44,554 nucleotides of DNA from Pacificibacter marinus. GTDB taxonomy: Bacteria > Pseudomonadota > Alphaproteobacteria > Rhodobacterales > Rhodobacteraceae. The notes under the pieces are model-generated. The model ran no database searches and was not told the origin of the DNA. It worked only from the letters and a program-made list of their open reading frames with translations. Below are positions 16,595-24,714 of the stretch, in pieces (position 1 is the stretch's first letter; each line of letters opens with the position of its first letter). The stretch is from assembly GCF_018860665.1 (NCBI RefSeq), contig NZ_JAHKPK010000028.1, positions 162,320-206,873 on the forward strand. The letters are read 5' to 3'. A program made the position numbers and the translations under genes.

Positions 16595-17176
16595 TTGAAC
16601 TTTCCTTCCTGTTGGCCGGCGAGCAGTTCGGATCTGTCGTGCCGGCGAGTTTATGTCACAATCGATATCGACGGAGCGGCACAGTTGGCGTTTCAACCTC
16701 AGAACCTCTGCCCACCCACCGCCATCTTTGCGATCGGTGTAAAATTGATATGAGGCGAGAAAACAAAACGACAGCACCATTTTACGGACAGCGTGAACGC
16801 AAAAAGAGAGCACTGCACAATATTTAAACAACAGGGTCGCCGACGCACATTTACGCGACGCCCTCAGTCTGGCCGCACGGTTGCGCCCCATCGCCAATCA
16901 GGAAAAAAATCTTAAAGACGCGGCAAAACTTGCTAAATCGGTGAATTTTGTGCAAAAATTCGCAAAATCGCACATTAGTTAAGCGGTATATGAGGCAGTT
17001 CGATCCGTGGCGTTTCGGACATATGGTTCAATACATACTCAATATATGCCGTCTTCTATAGTAACCCCAATCACTATGCACAAAGGACGAGCAATTTAGC
17101 GTTGCTATTTATCTACCAGTAAACTTCTGCCAGACTACCGATAAATACATGTGCCCTAACGCCAGCAAAGGTTCCA
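16595..17176. promoter_or_regulatory. divergent control region between the importer/oxygenase operon and the LysR genes
   Basis: A 582-base gene-free stretch that becomes AT-rich in its second half. I see one clear symmetrical element (16945-16968) and a nine-base direct repeat GCCGGCGAG near 16614 and 16639. No gene, RNA motif or transposase fragment was recognised. By position it should carry the promoters for both arms of the catabolic island. Confidence 0.5.
16945..16968. promoter_or_regulatory. interrupted palindrome, candidate LysR-type binding site
   Basis: ATTTTGTG, eight bases, then CGCAAAAT: seven of eight positions of the arms pair, in an AT-rich context about 210 bases before the first LysR gene and about 350 bases before the importer operon. 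LysR regulators typically bind such interrupted dyads (T-N11-A type) between divergent genes. Binding is inferred only. Confidence 0.4.
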
Positions 17177-18121
17177 ATGCTTCATTCACGATTATTGCGA
17201 TACCTCGACATGGTCGCGCGGACGGGCTCTATTCGGCGGGCAGCCGAGCGCCTCAACATTTCTGCATCCTCGATCAATCGGCAAATTCTTGCACTCGAAG
17301 AAGAAATGGGCACGCCGATTTTCGAACGGCTCCCCAAGACGCTACGACTGACAGCCGTAGGAGAGGTCTTGATCGAACATATTCGCGAAACGCTAAAAGA
17401 ACACAGCAAAACACAGGACCATATTGAACGATTGCGCGGCAATCATGGTGGCGTCGCGCATGTTTTTGCCACAGAAGGGCTGGCAAATGGAGTTTTGTTG
17501 CCGATCTTAGCAGAGATACGAGACAATCACCCAAGCATATCAATCGACCTCACAATCGCGACAGCCGACGTTGTGTCGCAAAAGATGGTCTCAGGCGAAG
17601 CTGATATCGCCATCGCGCAATACCTTCCTGATCACCCGACGATCAATGTGACCGCACGTTTTACCAGCCCTGTAGGGGCGGTTTTTGCCAGTGACCACCC
17701 CATCGCACATCACGCATCAAAACGTCTGGCGGATTACCTAGATCACGGGATCGTTTTTCCCGATGCTTCGCAACGCCTCCATCGCCCGATTGCTGACCAG
17801 TTGGCGCGGGCGGGCCTTGACTTTAAGCCGCATCATTCTTCGAACTCTGTCAGCAATCTCATTGAAATGGCGCGCCATCACGGGGCGATCGCCATTCTTC
17901 CCCTTATAGATGTGATAGAAGACCTGCGGCGGCGCACATTGGTGTTCGCGCCTTTGTCGGCCATTATGCTTCATGCTGAAATAAGCCTCGCAAGGCATGA
18001 ACGCGGAACCACCAATTCAGCCATTAACATTCTTGAAATAGAGATCCGCAACGCACTGCGTGATATTGAATCTCAAGGCAGCGACACAGGATCAAAGCGG
18101 AGTATTGGCCTTGACATCTAA
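17177..18121 (+). CDS. LysR-family transcriptional regulator 1
   Basis: 314 residues with an N-terminal winged HTH (LLRYLDMVARTGSIRRAAERL, then NISASSINRQILALEEEMGT) and a LysR-type effector-binding domain. The HTH sequence, with SSINRQILALEEE rather than the more common PAVSRQIRRLE, is slightly divergent. AAAGG sits six bases before the ATG. Divergent from the importer/oxygenase operon, so it is the natural candidate for its activator or repressor. Its 3' end overlaps the second LysR gene. Confidence 0.9.
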   Translation: MLHSRLLRYLDMVARTGSIRRAAERLNISASSINRQILALEEEMGTPIFERLPKTLRLTAVGEVLIEHIRETLKEHSKTQDHIERLRGNHGGVAHVFATEGLANGVLLPILAEIRDNHPSISIDLTIATADVVSQKMVSGEADIAIAQYLPDHPTINVTARFTSPVGAVFASDHPIAHHASKRLADYLDHGIVFPDASQRLHRPIADQLARAGLDFKPHHSSNSVSNLIEMARHHGAIAILPLIDVIEDLRRRTLVFAPLSAIMLHAEISLARHERGTTNSAINILEIEIRNALRDIESQGSDTGSKRSIGLDI

Positions 18122-19037
18122 ACTAGATCTTAGGCACCTGCGTGTGCTGCAAGTCTTGCTTCATGAAAGCAATGTCTCACGCGCGGCTGTCAAACTGGGC
18201 CTAAGCCAGCCCGCCATCAGCGCAACGCTGCGCCAGTTGCGCGATACGTTCAACGACCCGTTGTTGGTGCGGTCAGGTGCCGCCATGGTCCGTACAGAGC
18301 GCGCGAATGATATATCGATGGCCGTCGACCGCATTCTAACCGATATCGATCTTTTGCTATCTCCCCCTGGTGAATTCGACCCTGCCACATCAGATCGCAC
18401 AATTCGCATCGTCGCTTACTTCGGCCTTGGGTCTCTTTTAATTCCATCGTTGATTCAGGCCATAAACACGGCGTCCCCCAAATCACGCATCGAAATCATC
18501 CAGCCAGGCACGCCAGAGCAAATCAAACAGCAGCTTCATGACGGAGATATTGATCTGGTTATTTCAAGCCGTCAGGATCCTTACCCTAATCTACGGTTTG
18601 CCCCATTGGTCGAGTCAGACATTGCCTGCGTCGTTGCCAATTCTCATGAAAAGGCGGGGCAAAACCATCTGACATTGGATGAATATCTGACGCTTGACCA
18701 CATTTCACCAAGTGCCGCGGCCGTCGTTGCGGGAACACCGATTGACGGGCAGCTGCTTCAACTTGGCAAATCTAGAAACGTGGTCGCAACCGTGCCCGAA
18801 TTTGCCCTTGCCCGTCAGATTGTCCCACAATCCAATCTGGTTTTAACCACAGCTCGCCCCTTTGCCGAAGAAATGGCAGCAACGCTATCTGTCACTGTTT
18901 TAGAGGCCCCACCAGAGCTTGGTTTGATGAGTGCATGGTTATTCTGGCACGAAAAATCCCATCACTCTCCCTTTGGCCATTGGTTGCGCCAAACCGTGCG
19001 GCAAGTCGCGCACAAGACACTTCGCATGCCATCATAA
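18111..19037 (+). CDS. LysR-family transcriptional regulator 2
   Basis: About 308 residues. The HTH (LRHLRVLQVLLHESNVSRAA, LSQPAISATLRQLRDTFNDPLLVRSG) is of the NodD/PcpR-like LysR subgroup with a longer linker, unlike regulator 1, so the two are not a recent duplication. No ATG exists near the start. The TTG at 18111 is chosen because GGAG (18099-18102) lies eight bases upstream and the HTH then begins at the usual distance; a GTG at 18060 would add 17 residues. The start overlaps the previous gene's end by 11 bases, implying coupled translation. It may govern the plus-strand hydrolase genes that follow. Confidence 0.85.
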   Translation: MTSKLDLRHLRVLQVLLHESNVSRAAVKLGLSQPAISATLRQLRDTFNDPLLVRSGAAMVRTERANDISMAVDRILTDIDLLLSPPGEFDPATSDRTIRIVAYFGLGSLLIPSLIQAINTASPKSRIEIIQPGTPEQIKQQLHDGDIDLVISSRQDPYPNLRFAPLVESDIACVVANSHEKAGQNHLTLDEYLTLDHISPSAAAVVAGTPIDGQLLQLGKSRNVVATVPEFALARQIVPQSNLVLTTARPFAEEMAATLSVTVLEAPPELGLMSAWLFWHEKSHHSPFGHWLRQTVRQVAHKTLRMPS

Positions 19038-19128
19038 GCTCAAGACCATACCCGCTATAACGTCGGCTGTCTTTCGCAATCTCAGGTGCGCGTGTTTACT
19101 GGAACCGAACCGCAACCGGAGATCACGC

Positions 19129-19524
19129 ATGCATAAAGCGCTAACGCCAACAGACCTACCCGCCCCTTTCGCGCGATACTCTCACGGGATAGAAGTGACC
19201 AATCCCGCGCGCTGGGTCTGGTGTTCAGGCCAACTTGGCATGGATGCGACAGGGCATATCCCCGAAGATACAAAAGCGCAGGCCGCACTCTGTTTTGAAA
19301 ACGCTGCAAAAATCCTAGCCGCAGCAGACATGTCACTCAACGACGTGGTGCGTGTGAACGCCTATGTCACAGATCGCGCCCATATGGCCCCCTACATGGA
19401 AGCCCGCGATGCATTCTTTACCGGACAACCACCAGCGTCCACATTGATGATCGTCGGTGGATTTACCCGCCCTGAATTCACAGTCGAAGTCGAAATCGTC
19501 GCAGCGCAACAGGTGCAAAAATGA
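19129..19524 (+). CDS. RidA/YjgF-like protein
   Basis: About 131 residues of the RidA (Rid/YjgF/UK114) family: WVWCSGQLGMDATG near residue 30, FENAAKILAAADMSLNDVVRVNAYVTD in the middle and a final RPEFTVEVEIVAA strand with the conserved arginine. RidA proteins hydrolyse reactive enamines/imines; related family members (RutC, aminoacrylate-type) act in nitrogen-heterocycle pathways. The ATG at 19129 has GGAG seven bases upstream; a longer open frame running back into the LysR gene is rejected. Its stop overlaps the creatininase-family start (ATGA), so it belongs to the plus-strand catabolic operon. Confidence 0.9.
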   Translation: MHKALTPTDLPAPFARYSHGIEVTNPARWVWCSGQLGMDATGHIPEDTKAQAALCFENAAKILAAADMSLNDVVRVNAYVTDRAHMAPYMEARDAFFTGQPPASTLMIVGGFTRPEFTVEVEIVAAQQVQK

Positions 19525-20336
19525 CAGCACGGCGCATTTGGTGGGAAGAATTTTCCACCCGAGATTTCGACACCATAGATCCAAAGAACACCATCGCGAT
19601 GTTGCCCATTGCCGCAACGGAACAACACGGACCGCATTTGCCACTTTGCACCGATACAGCGCTGACCAAAGGCATGATCGATACGGTCGCAAAAGACCTG
19701 CCCGCCCATGTTGATCTACGCGTCCTTCCCATTCAAAGGGTTGGAAAATCTGACGAACATCTCTTTGCACGTGGCACGTTAAGTTTTGATGCAAAGGCCC
19801 TGATCGACACATGGACAGCGCTTGGCCACGCGGTTGCACGTACAGGTATTCGCAAGTTGATCATCATGAATTCACATGGCGGGAATGAAGACATCATGGG
19901 GATTATCGCGCGTGCCTTGCGTGTTCAACATGGTCTCCTTGTCGCCAAAACCAGTTGGTTACGCTTTGGGCATCCAGAAAATCTTTATGACAATCACGAA
20001 CTTAAACACGGTATTCACGGTGGCGATATCGAGACATCTTTAATGCTGCACTTTCGCCCCGATCTGGTTGATATGAAACAAGCAGAAAACTTTGTGTCCC
20101 AAAATGCAAAAATCGCCCAATCGAACACCTATTTAAACGCCACAGGCCCCCATGGGTTTGGCTGGATCGCCTCAGATTTACATCCCTCGGGCGCCATCGG
20201 AAACGCTGCAGCTGCCAGTGCGGACAAAGGTGCCGCAAGTGCAAATTGGGCTGCCAAAGGGTTTACGGCACTTTTGCAAGATATGATCCAAACCGATCCT
20301 GATGACATCTTTTCACCGCAAGAGGCCTGCCTGTGA
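19521..20336 (+). CDS. creatininase-family amidohydrolase
   Basis: 271 residues of the creatininase (creatinine amidohydrolase) superfamily, which opens cyclic amides or hydrolyses formamides using a two-metal site. The signature metal residues are present: Glu34 and His36 in AATEQHGPHLPL, Asp45 in CTDTAL, the NSHGGN motif (His119) and HGGDIETS with Glu171. The family includes creatininase, FAPy deformylases and other ring-opening hydrolases, so the substrate cannot be named. Overlapped on both sides by neighbours (ATGA and GTGA). In this operon it probably opens the oxidised ring or removes an acyl group from nitrogen. Confidence 0.9.
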   Translation: MTARRIWWEEFSTRDFDTIDPKNTIAMLPIAATEQHGPHLPLCTDTALTKGMIDTVAKDLPAHVDLRVLPIQRVGKSDEHLFARGTLSFDAKALIDTWTALGHAVARTGIRKLIIMNSHGGNEDIMGIIARALRVQHGLLVAKTSWLRFGHPENLYDNHELKHGIHGGDIETSLMLHFRPDLVDMKQAENFVSQNAKIAQSNTYLNATGPHGFGWIASDLHPSGAIGNAAAASADKGAASANWAAKGFTALLQDMIQTDPDDIFSPQEACL

Positions 20337-21634
20337 CCCATTCCAATGACCTCATGACGTTCACCAATGCGCGTGTGCATGAAACACATCTTTCACAGCC
20401 TTTGGGTGTGGCGGATGATGGCGGGTTTCACCGCGTCAATGTCACCCTGCAGGGCAATAAAATCAGTGATGTAACAGCAGCAGACCACACCATTGAGGGC
20501 ACAAAAACAGATCTGGCGGGGCGTATTCTCACCCCCAGCTTTGTCGATTGTCACACCCATTTGGACAAGGGTCACATTTGGTCCCGTCAACCAAACCCTG
20601 ATGGTAGCTTCGGCGGAGCCCTATCGGCTGTTGCGCAAGACACTGCGGCAAACTGGTCCGCAGATGATCTGAAATTGCGCATGGATTTTGCCCTACGCTG
20701 TGCCTATGCGCATGGCACAAGCGCCCTGCGTACGCATATCGACTCGCAAGCCCCCCAAGCGGCAATCTCATGGCCCGTTTTTGAAGACTTGCGTGACACT
20801 TGGGCTGAGCGCATCACGTTACAAGCGGTCTGTTTGGTCGGGATCGAAGCAGTTCGTGACACAATGTTTTTCAACACGCTTGCCAAACGCGTTCAGGTCG
20901 CTGGCGGTGTGCTTGGCGCCGTCACCTATATGGTGCCAGATATCAAGGACTTGATTGATCAGGTGTTTGTGACAGCTAAAGACCTAGGACTTGATCTTGA
21001 TTTTCATGCTGACGAAACAGGCGATCCCGATGCCGTGTCTTTGCATCTGATTGCACAGGCTGCCTTGCGCCACGAATTCTCGGGTCGTATCAACGTCGGC
21101 CATTGCTGCTCGCTCGCGCGCCAACCTGATGACACAGCTTTGGGCACTCTTGATCTTGTTGCAAAGGCAGGCCTATCGATCACGACCTTGCCGATGTGCA
21201 ACCTTTACTTGCAAGACCGCCGCCATGACGGAACCACCCCGCGCTGGCGTGGCGTGACTTTGGTTCACGAGATGACATCACGCGGCATTAATGTTGCCAT
21301 CGCCTCAGACAACACCCGCGATCCGTTTTACGCATACGGCGATCTCGACATGATGGAAGTGTACCGCATGGCAACGCGGATTTTACATCTGGACCATCCT
21401 GTCGGTCAGTGGCCAGCAACTATGACGACAGCCCCTGCCAATCTGATGGGAATTGCCCCTCCGACCATCGCAATAGGTGCCCCCGCAGATTTGATCCAAT
21501 TTCGTGCGCGCAGTTGGACCGAACTTTTGTCGCGCCCGCAAAGCGACCGGATCGTCCTGCGCGGCGGCAAACAGATAGACACCACCCTTCCCGATTACAG
21601 CGACCTCGACGCACTCATGGAGTCCTCAAAATGA
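20333..21634 (+). CDS. cytosine-deaminase-like metal-dependent amidohydrolase
   Basis: 433 residues of the CodA-like amidohydrolase family. The metal and catalytic residues line up with E. coli CodA in order and spacing: His74/His76 (HTHLDKGH), His225 and Glu228 (DFHADETG), His257 (GHCCS) and Asp326 in SDNTRDPFYAYGDLDM. Such enzymes deaminate or hydrolyse ring amidines, including cytosine, isoguanine and N-carbamoyl or triazine compounds. GTG start at 20333 overlapping the previous TGA, with AGAGG eight bases upstream; the next candidate start is an ATG seven codons later. The combination with the creatininase-type enzyme and RidA supports a nitrogen-ring catabolic route. Confidence 0.9.
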   Translation: MTHSNDLMTFTNARVHETHLSQPLGVADDGGFHRVNVTLQGNKISDVTAADHTIEGTKTDLAGRILTPSFVDCHTHLDKGHIWSRQPNPDGSFGGALSAVAQDTAANWSADDLKLRMDFALRCAYAHGTSALRTHIDSQAPQAAISWPVFEDLRDTWAERITLQAVCLVGIEAVRDTMFFNTLAKRVQVAGGVLGAVTYMVPDIKDLIDQVFVTAKDLGLDLDFHADETGDPDAVSLHLIAQAALRHEFSGRINVGHCCSLARQPDDTALGTLDLVAKAGLSITTLPMCNLYLQDRRHDGTTPRWRGVTLVHEMTSRGINVAIASDNTRDPFYAYGDLDMMEVYRMATRILHLDHPVGQWPATMTTAPANLMGIAPPTIAIGAPADLIQFRARSWTELLSRPQSDRIVLRGGKQIDTTLPDYSDLDALMESSK

Positions 21635-23031
21635 ACATTGAATCCCTAAAGGCCGATCTCGCCGGACTAAACATCATCGACAGCCCAAATTTAGTACGTC
21701 TGAAAAGCCGCGATGCGTTCTATTTCTCTCCGATTTTGAAACCGGAACTGGACCATGTGATCGCCGACCTCGTCGTCATACCTGACACGGAAGAGGACAT
21801 CCTGAAAACCATCCGCGCCTGTTTTGCTCATGATGTGCCCATCACCGTGCGCGGTGGTGGCACTGGTAATTATGGTCAAGCGATGCCCTTGTCTGGCGGC
21901 GTTGTTCTGGACCTGACCGCCTTAACAGAGATCCGCGAAATTGCGCCCGGCCGCGTTGTCGCCCAAGCTGGCGCCATTGTGTCCCAGATCGATAAAGCGA
22001 CCCGCGCCCATTCCATGCAAGAATTGCGCATGCATCCCTCGACCGCGCATACAGCCACGATTGGCGGATTTGTGGCAGGCGGGTCCTCAGGTATCGGATC
22101 GATCCAATGGGGCGGTTTGCGCGATCCGGGCAATATCATCCGCCTGCGCATCATCACGATGGAAGCAGAGCCCCGCATCATCAATTTACACGGCGATGAT
22201 TTGCAAAAAGTAGCCCATGCTTACGGGACCAATGGCATCATCACAGAAGTCGAGATGCCGCTGACCACCGCCTATGATTGGGTCGATATGATCGTGGAAT
22301 TCGACGATTTTATTGAAGCAACAAAATACGCCAATGATTTGGGCAGCCAAGATGGAATTTTGACGAAACTGATTTCTGTCATCGCCGCACCTATCCCCTT
22401 TCAAACGTTCAAACGCCATCAAAAATTCATGACTGAGGGCAAACATGTCGTTCTGCTCATGGCGGCCCCACATGCGATGATGCCCCTTCTGGCCTTCACC
22501 GCGCATTATCCCGCACAGATCGCTTTTCGCAGTGACGAGGTTGAAGACCTTAAAGGCATACCAGCGGTCTTTGAGCTTAGCTGGAACCACACCACGTTGC
22601 GCGCGATGAAAGTCGCACCGGGCATGACCTATATCCAGTCGCTTTACCCCTACCCCAATCAAGTAGATCTGGTCGCCAAGACCTTTGAAATGTTTGGTGA
22701 TGAAGTCCCTCACCATCTTGAATTCTTGCGTTTTGACGGCAATGTCACCTGCTTTGGCCTGTCTATGGTGCGCTATTCCACCGATGCGCGCCTGAATGAA
22801 ATTATGCGCCAACATGATGAGGCGGGTGTGCCTGTGTTCAACCCGCACCGCTACACTTTGGAAGAAGGCGGGATGAAACAGACCGATGAATTGCAGCTCG
22901 CGTTCAAGAAAGAGACCGATCCAAAGGGGTTGTTGAACCCCGGAAAAATGGTCGCTTGGGATGATCCCGATTTCGATTACAGCGATGATAAAGTTTACCT
23001 CTATCCCGGCATCAAAAAAGCGACGAGCTGA
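21631..23031 (+). CDS. FAD-linked oxidase (GlcD / VAO-type)
   Basis: About 466 residues with a PCMH-type FAD-binding domain (PITVRGGGTGNYGQAMPL, then VVLDLTALTEI; GGFVAGGSSGIGSIQWG) and a C-terminal FAD-oxidase cap ending in the usual DPKGLLNPGKM. It resembles glycolate oxidase and D-lactate dehydrogenase-type flavoenzymes that oxidise alpha-hydroxy acids or alcohols. The ATG at 21631 overlaps the upstream stop (ATGA) with GGAG eight bases before; a longer frame from 21409 is a spurious extension. Likely oxidises an intermediate released after ring opening, passing electrons to a quinone, oxygen or the neighbouring ferredoxin. Confidence 0.88.
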   Translation: MNIESLKADLAGLNIIDSPNLVRLKSRDAFYFSPILKPELDHVIADLVVIPDTEEDILKTIRACFAHDVPITVRGGGTGNYGQAMPLSGGVVLDLTALTEIREIAPGRVVAQAGAIVSQIDKATRAHSMQELRMHPSTAHTATIGGFVAGGSSGIGSIQWGGLRDPGNIIRLRIITMEAEPRIINLHGDDLQKVAHAYGTNGIITEVEMPLTTAYDWVDMIVEFDDFIEATKYANDLGSQDGILTKLISVIAAPIPFQTFKRHQKFMTEGKHVVLLMAAPHAMMPLLAFTAHYPAQIAFRSDEVEDLKGIPAVFELSWNHTTLRAMKVAPGMTYIQSLYPYPNQVDLVAKTFEMFGDEVPHHLEFLRFDGNVTCFGLSMVRYSTDARLNEIMRQHDEAGVPVFNPHRYTLEEGGMKQTDELQLAFKKETDPKGLLNPGKMVAWDDPDFDYSDDKVYLYPGIKKATS

Positions 23032-23083
23032 CCCATCGAGACCATTGATGCACGCATCATGTTTGAGCACTCAACATTCCCCC

Positions 23084-23100
23084 AGTTTGCGACGCAAACT
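23084..23100. promoter_or_regulatory. perfect hairpin or operator before the ferredoxin gene
   Basis: AGTTTGC, three bases, GCAAACT: a perfect 7-base dyad 22 bases upstream of the ferredoxin ATG, in the 90-base gap after the FAD oxidase. There is no T run, so a factor-independent terminator is unlikely; a regulator site or an RNA processing hairpin that sets ferredoxin levels is more plausible. Confidence 0.4.
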
Positions 23101-23121
23101 TGACCAACAAGCAGGCATAAG

Positions 23122-23436
23122 ATGAAAGTTACATTCCAAATCCAAGACGATAGCAAAACAGTGACGGCTCTCCCCGGTCAATCGGTGATGGAAGTCGCTT
23201 TGGCCAATAACATCAGCGGCATTGCCGCCGAATGTGGCGGCGGCGCAATTTGCGGCACATGCCATGTCAAAATTTGCGAAAAATGGCAGGACGCTGTCGG
23301 ACCTGCTGAAGATTTTGAAGAAGACCTATTGGACTGTCTTCCCGATTTTAGCAGCGCCTCACGTCTCGCTTGTCAGGTTTTGCTCACGTTCGAATTGGAT
23401 GGCCTTGAAGTGAACGTCCCACAGGCTGAGCAATAA
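23122..23436 (+). CDS. [2Fe-2S] ferredoxin
   Basis: 104 residues, a plant/adrenodoxin-fold ferredoxin whose cluster ligands are Cys38, Cys44, Cys47 and Cys84 (ECGGGAICGTCHVKI and RLACQV). The C-x5-C-x2-C spacing is of the adrenodoxin/ISC-like type rather than Rieske-type. It is the probable electron donor to the Rieske oxygenase encoded on the other arm of the island, or an acceptor for the FAD oxidase just upstream. No ferredoxin reductase gene is seen nearby. Its stop lies six bases from the convergent membrane-protein gene. Confidence 0.94.
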   Translation: MKVTFQIQDDSKTVTALPGQSVMEVALANNISGIAAECGGGAICGTCHVKICEKWQDAVGPAEDFEEDLLDCLPDFSSASRLACQVLLTFELDGLEVNVPQAEQ

Positions 23437-23442
23437 ATGACC

Positions 23443-24120
23443 TTACCCAAAAGGGTATAAATCCAGAAAATAGACCATTGCAGGAACGGGCGCGACCGCG
23501 ATCGCCAAAGTCAGCGCCGTAGGTTTTGTGGCATAAAGCCCGCTGAAACCAGCAATCAAAGCCAGCCCCCCTCCGCCACCGATGATCGCATTTCCCGGAA
23601 GGTTCAAAAGCAGACCTAAGACAACGTACTTATATCGGATCACCGCCGTTGGAACCCACTTCGGCAGCCGCGCCTGCAAAAAATCCTGCCGTTCTTCTCC
23701 ATTCAGTGGTGTAATTTCATCGATGAGAGCGCTCATGCCGGTCAAACGTAGTTCCGTTGCAATCTGCTTGAACACAGCGCAATCAACCCGACGCCCCACA
23801 AAATAGGCCAATGACAGACCGAATAACGTTCCGCTATAGACAAACGGTGCAAGCGCGCCGCCCTCGAGCATCATCAGGGAAATTCCGATTTCGGCCCCCG
23901 GCACAAAGGGAACGGCCATCAGTAAAACATAGACCAGCAAGAGAGCGCCGAGCACACCAATGCGCACTCCTGCGGCGTTTTCCAAGTCGTCGATTTTCGC
24001 CATCAGCCAACCAACAGCGAGATGGGTCAGCCAGATCAATAAGACAAAAATGGCGATCCGCAGGACTATTCGAAACGCTGGATGCCCATCGCGCCTCGTT
24101 TCGCGGTCAAGCTTGCCCAA
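23443..24120 (-). CDS. VTT/DedA-like (SNARE-associated) membrane protein
   Basis: 225 residues, integral membrane protein with about five hydrophobic segments (near 18-42, 56-75, 85-110, 165-190 and 198-218). PFVPGAEIGISLMMLEGG and the re-entrant-type VLGLLLNLPGNAIIGGGGG place it in the VTT (SNARE-associated, DedA-like) group, which contains lipid scramblase-like proteins. The only reasonable start is the TTG at 24120, preceded by a strong AAAGGAG ribosome site. It is convergent with the ferredoxin gene and not clearly part of either neighbouring operon. Function in this strain unknown. Confidence 0.8.
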   Translation of the reverse strand: MGKLDRETRRDGHPAFRIVLRIAIFVLLIWLTHLAVGWLMAKIDDLENAAGVRIGVLGALLLVYVLLMAVPFVPGAEIGISLMMLEGGALAPFVYSGTLFGLSLAYFVGRRVDCAVFKQIATELRLTGMSALIDEITPLNGEERQDFLQARLPKWVPTAVIRYKYVVLGLLLNLPGNAIIGGGGGLALIAGFSGLYATKPTALTLAIAVAPVPAMVYFLDLYPFG

Positions 24121-24714
24121 GGGGCGCTCCTTTGCTGCGATCCGGCGTATGAGCTCTCAGCACGGCTGATACAGAGCATAACGACCTCGGAAAAATAGCG
24201 GGATGTTGTATTTGCATCTAAAAACTCCTGCCCATCAGATTGGACCTCAAATCGCATATGTGCCAGACATTTGTGCGCGACATCGCGTGAAGGTGAACTG
24301 CACTGAGGCTTTCACAAAGCTGCTTTTCAGTCCGTGCGATATCCAATTTACCCTGCGTGATGTTGACCTGTCGCTATGGTTCCCGATTGTGAAATCCGAT
24401 CTGGATGGACATTTGGGGGTTAGGAAACGACCTTGAATTCCTCGGAATAGGTGAAACATCCCGTCTATGTACAAGCACGCGCAAATGGCACAACCTTGAT
24501 GACAAGTTCGTCAACTCTCGCATCGGCGGTATCTTTGACACCCGTATTTATGCGAGACAGTCCAATACCTACACGGCTTTGCGCCTCAATGAAACGGATC
24601 ATAACATGGCAAACCTCGAACACAGTTTTTTGACCGGCTTGGATACGGTGAACCTGTGCGTGGTTTTGATCGAAACCGTGGCGATGCAGCCCGCATCCAT
24701 TTGGAAAAACGAAA
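24121..24714. other. 594-base gap with no recognised gene
   Basis: Open frames at 24203-24436 (+) and 24405-24722 (+) show no family I recognise, no ribosome sites and ordinary low-complexity codon use; they could be scraps of a decayed gene, since codons are readable across two adjacent frames between 24440 and 24640. I looked for a TPP riboswitch because a YnjBCD-like (putative thiamine-type) importer follows, and found none of its conserved elements. Confidence 0.4.

Noticed and set aside
18931-19128. Upstream extension of the RidA-like frame
   Set aside because: Overlaps the LysR gene in another frame; the ATG at 19129 has GGAG at ideal spacing and gives the standard RidA length.
21409-21630. 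Upstream extension of the FAD-linked oxidase frame
   Set aside because: Lies inside the amidohydrolase gene; the ATG at 21631 has a ribosome site and ATGA coupling.
22186-23070. Minus-strand open frame of 294 codons opposite the FAD oxidase
   Set aside because: Antisense shadow; the plus-strand protein has clear FAD-domain motifs.
24200-24714. Possible TPP riboswitch before the YnjB-like importer operon
   Set aside because: None of the conserved TPP-aptamer segments is present in this stretch.
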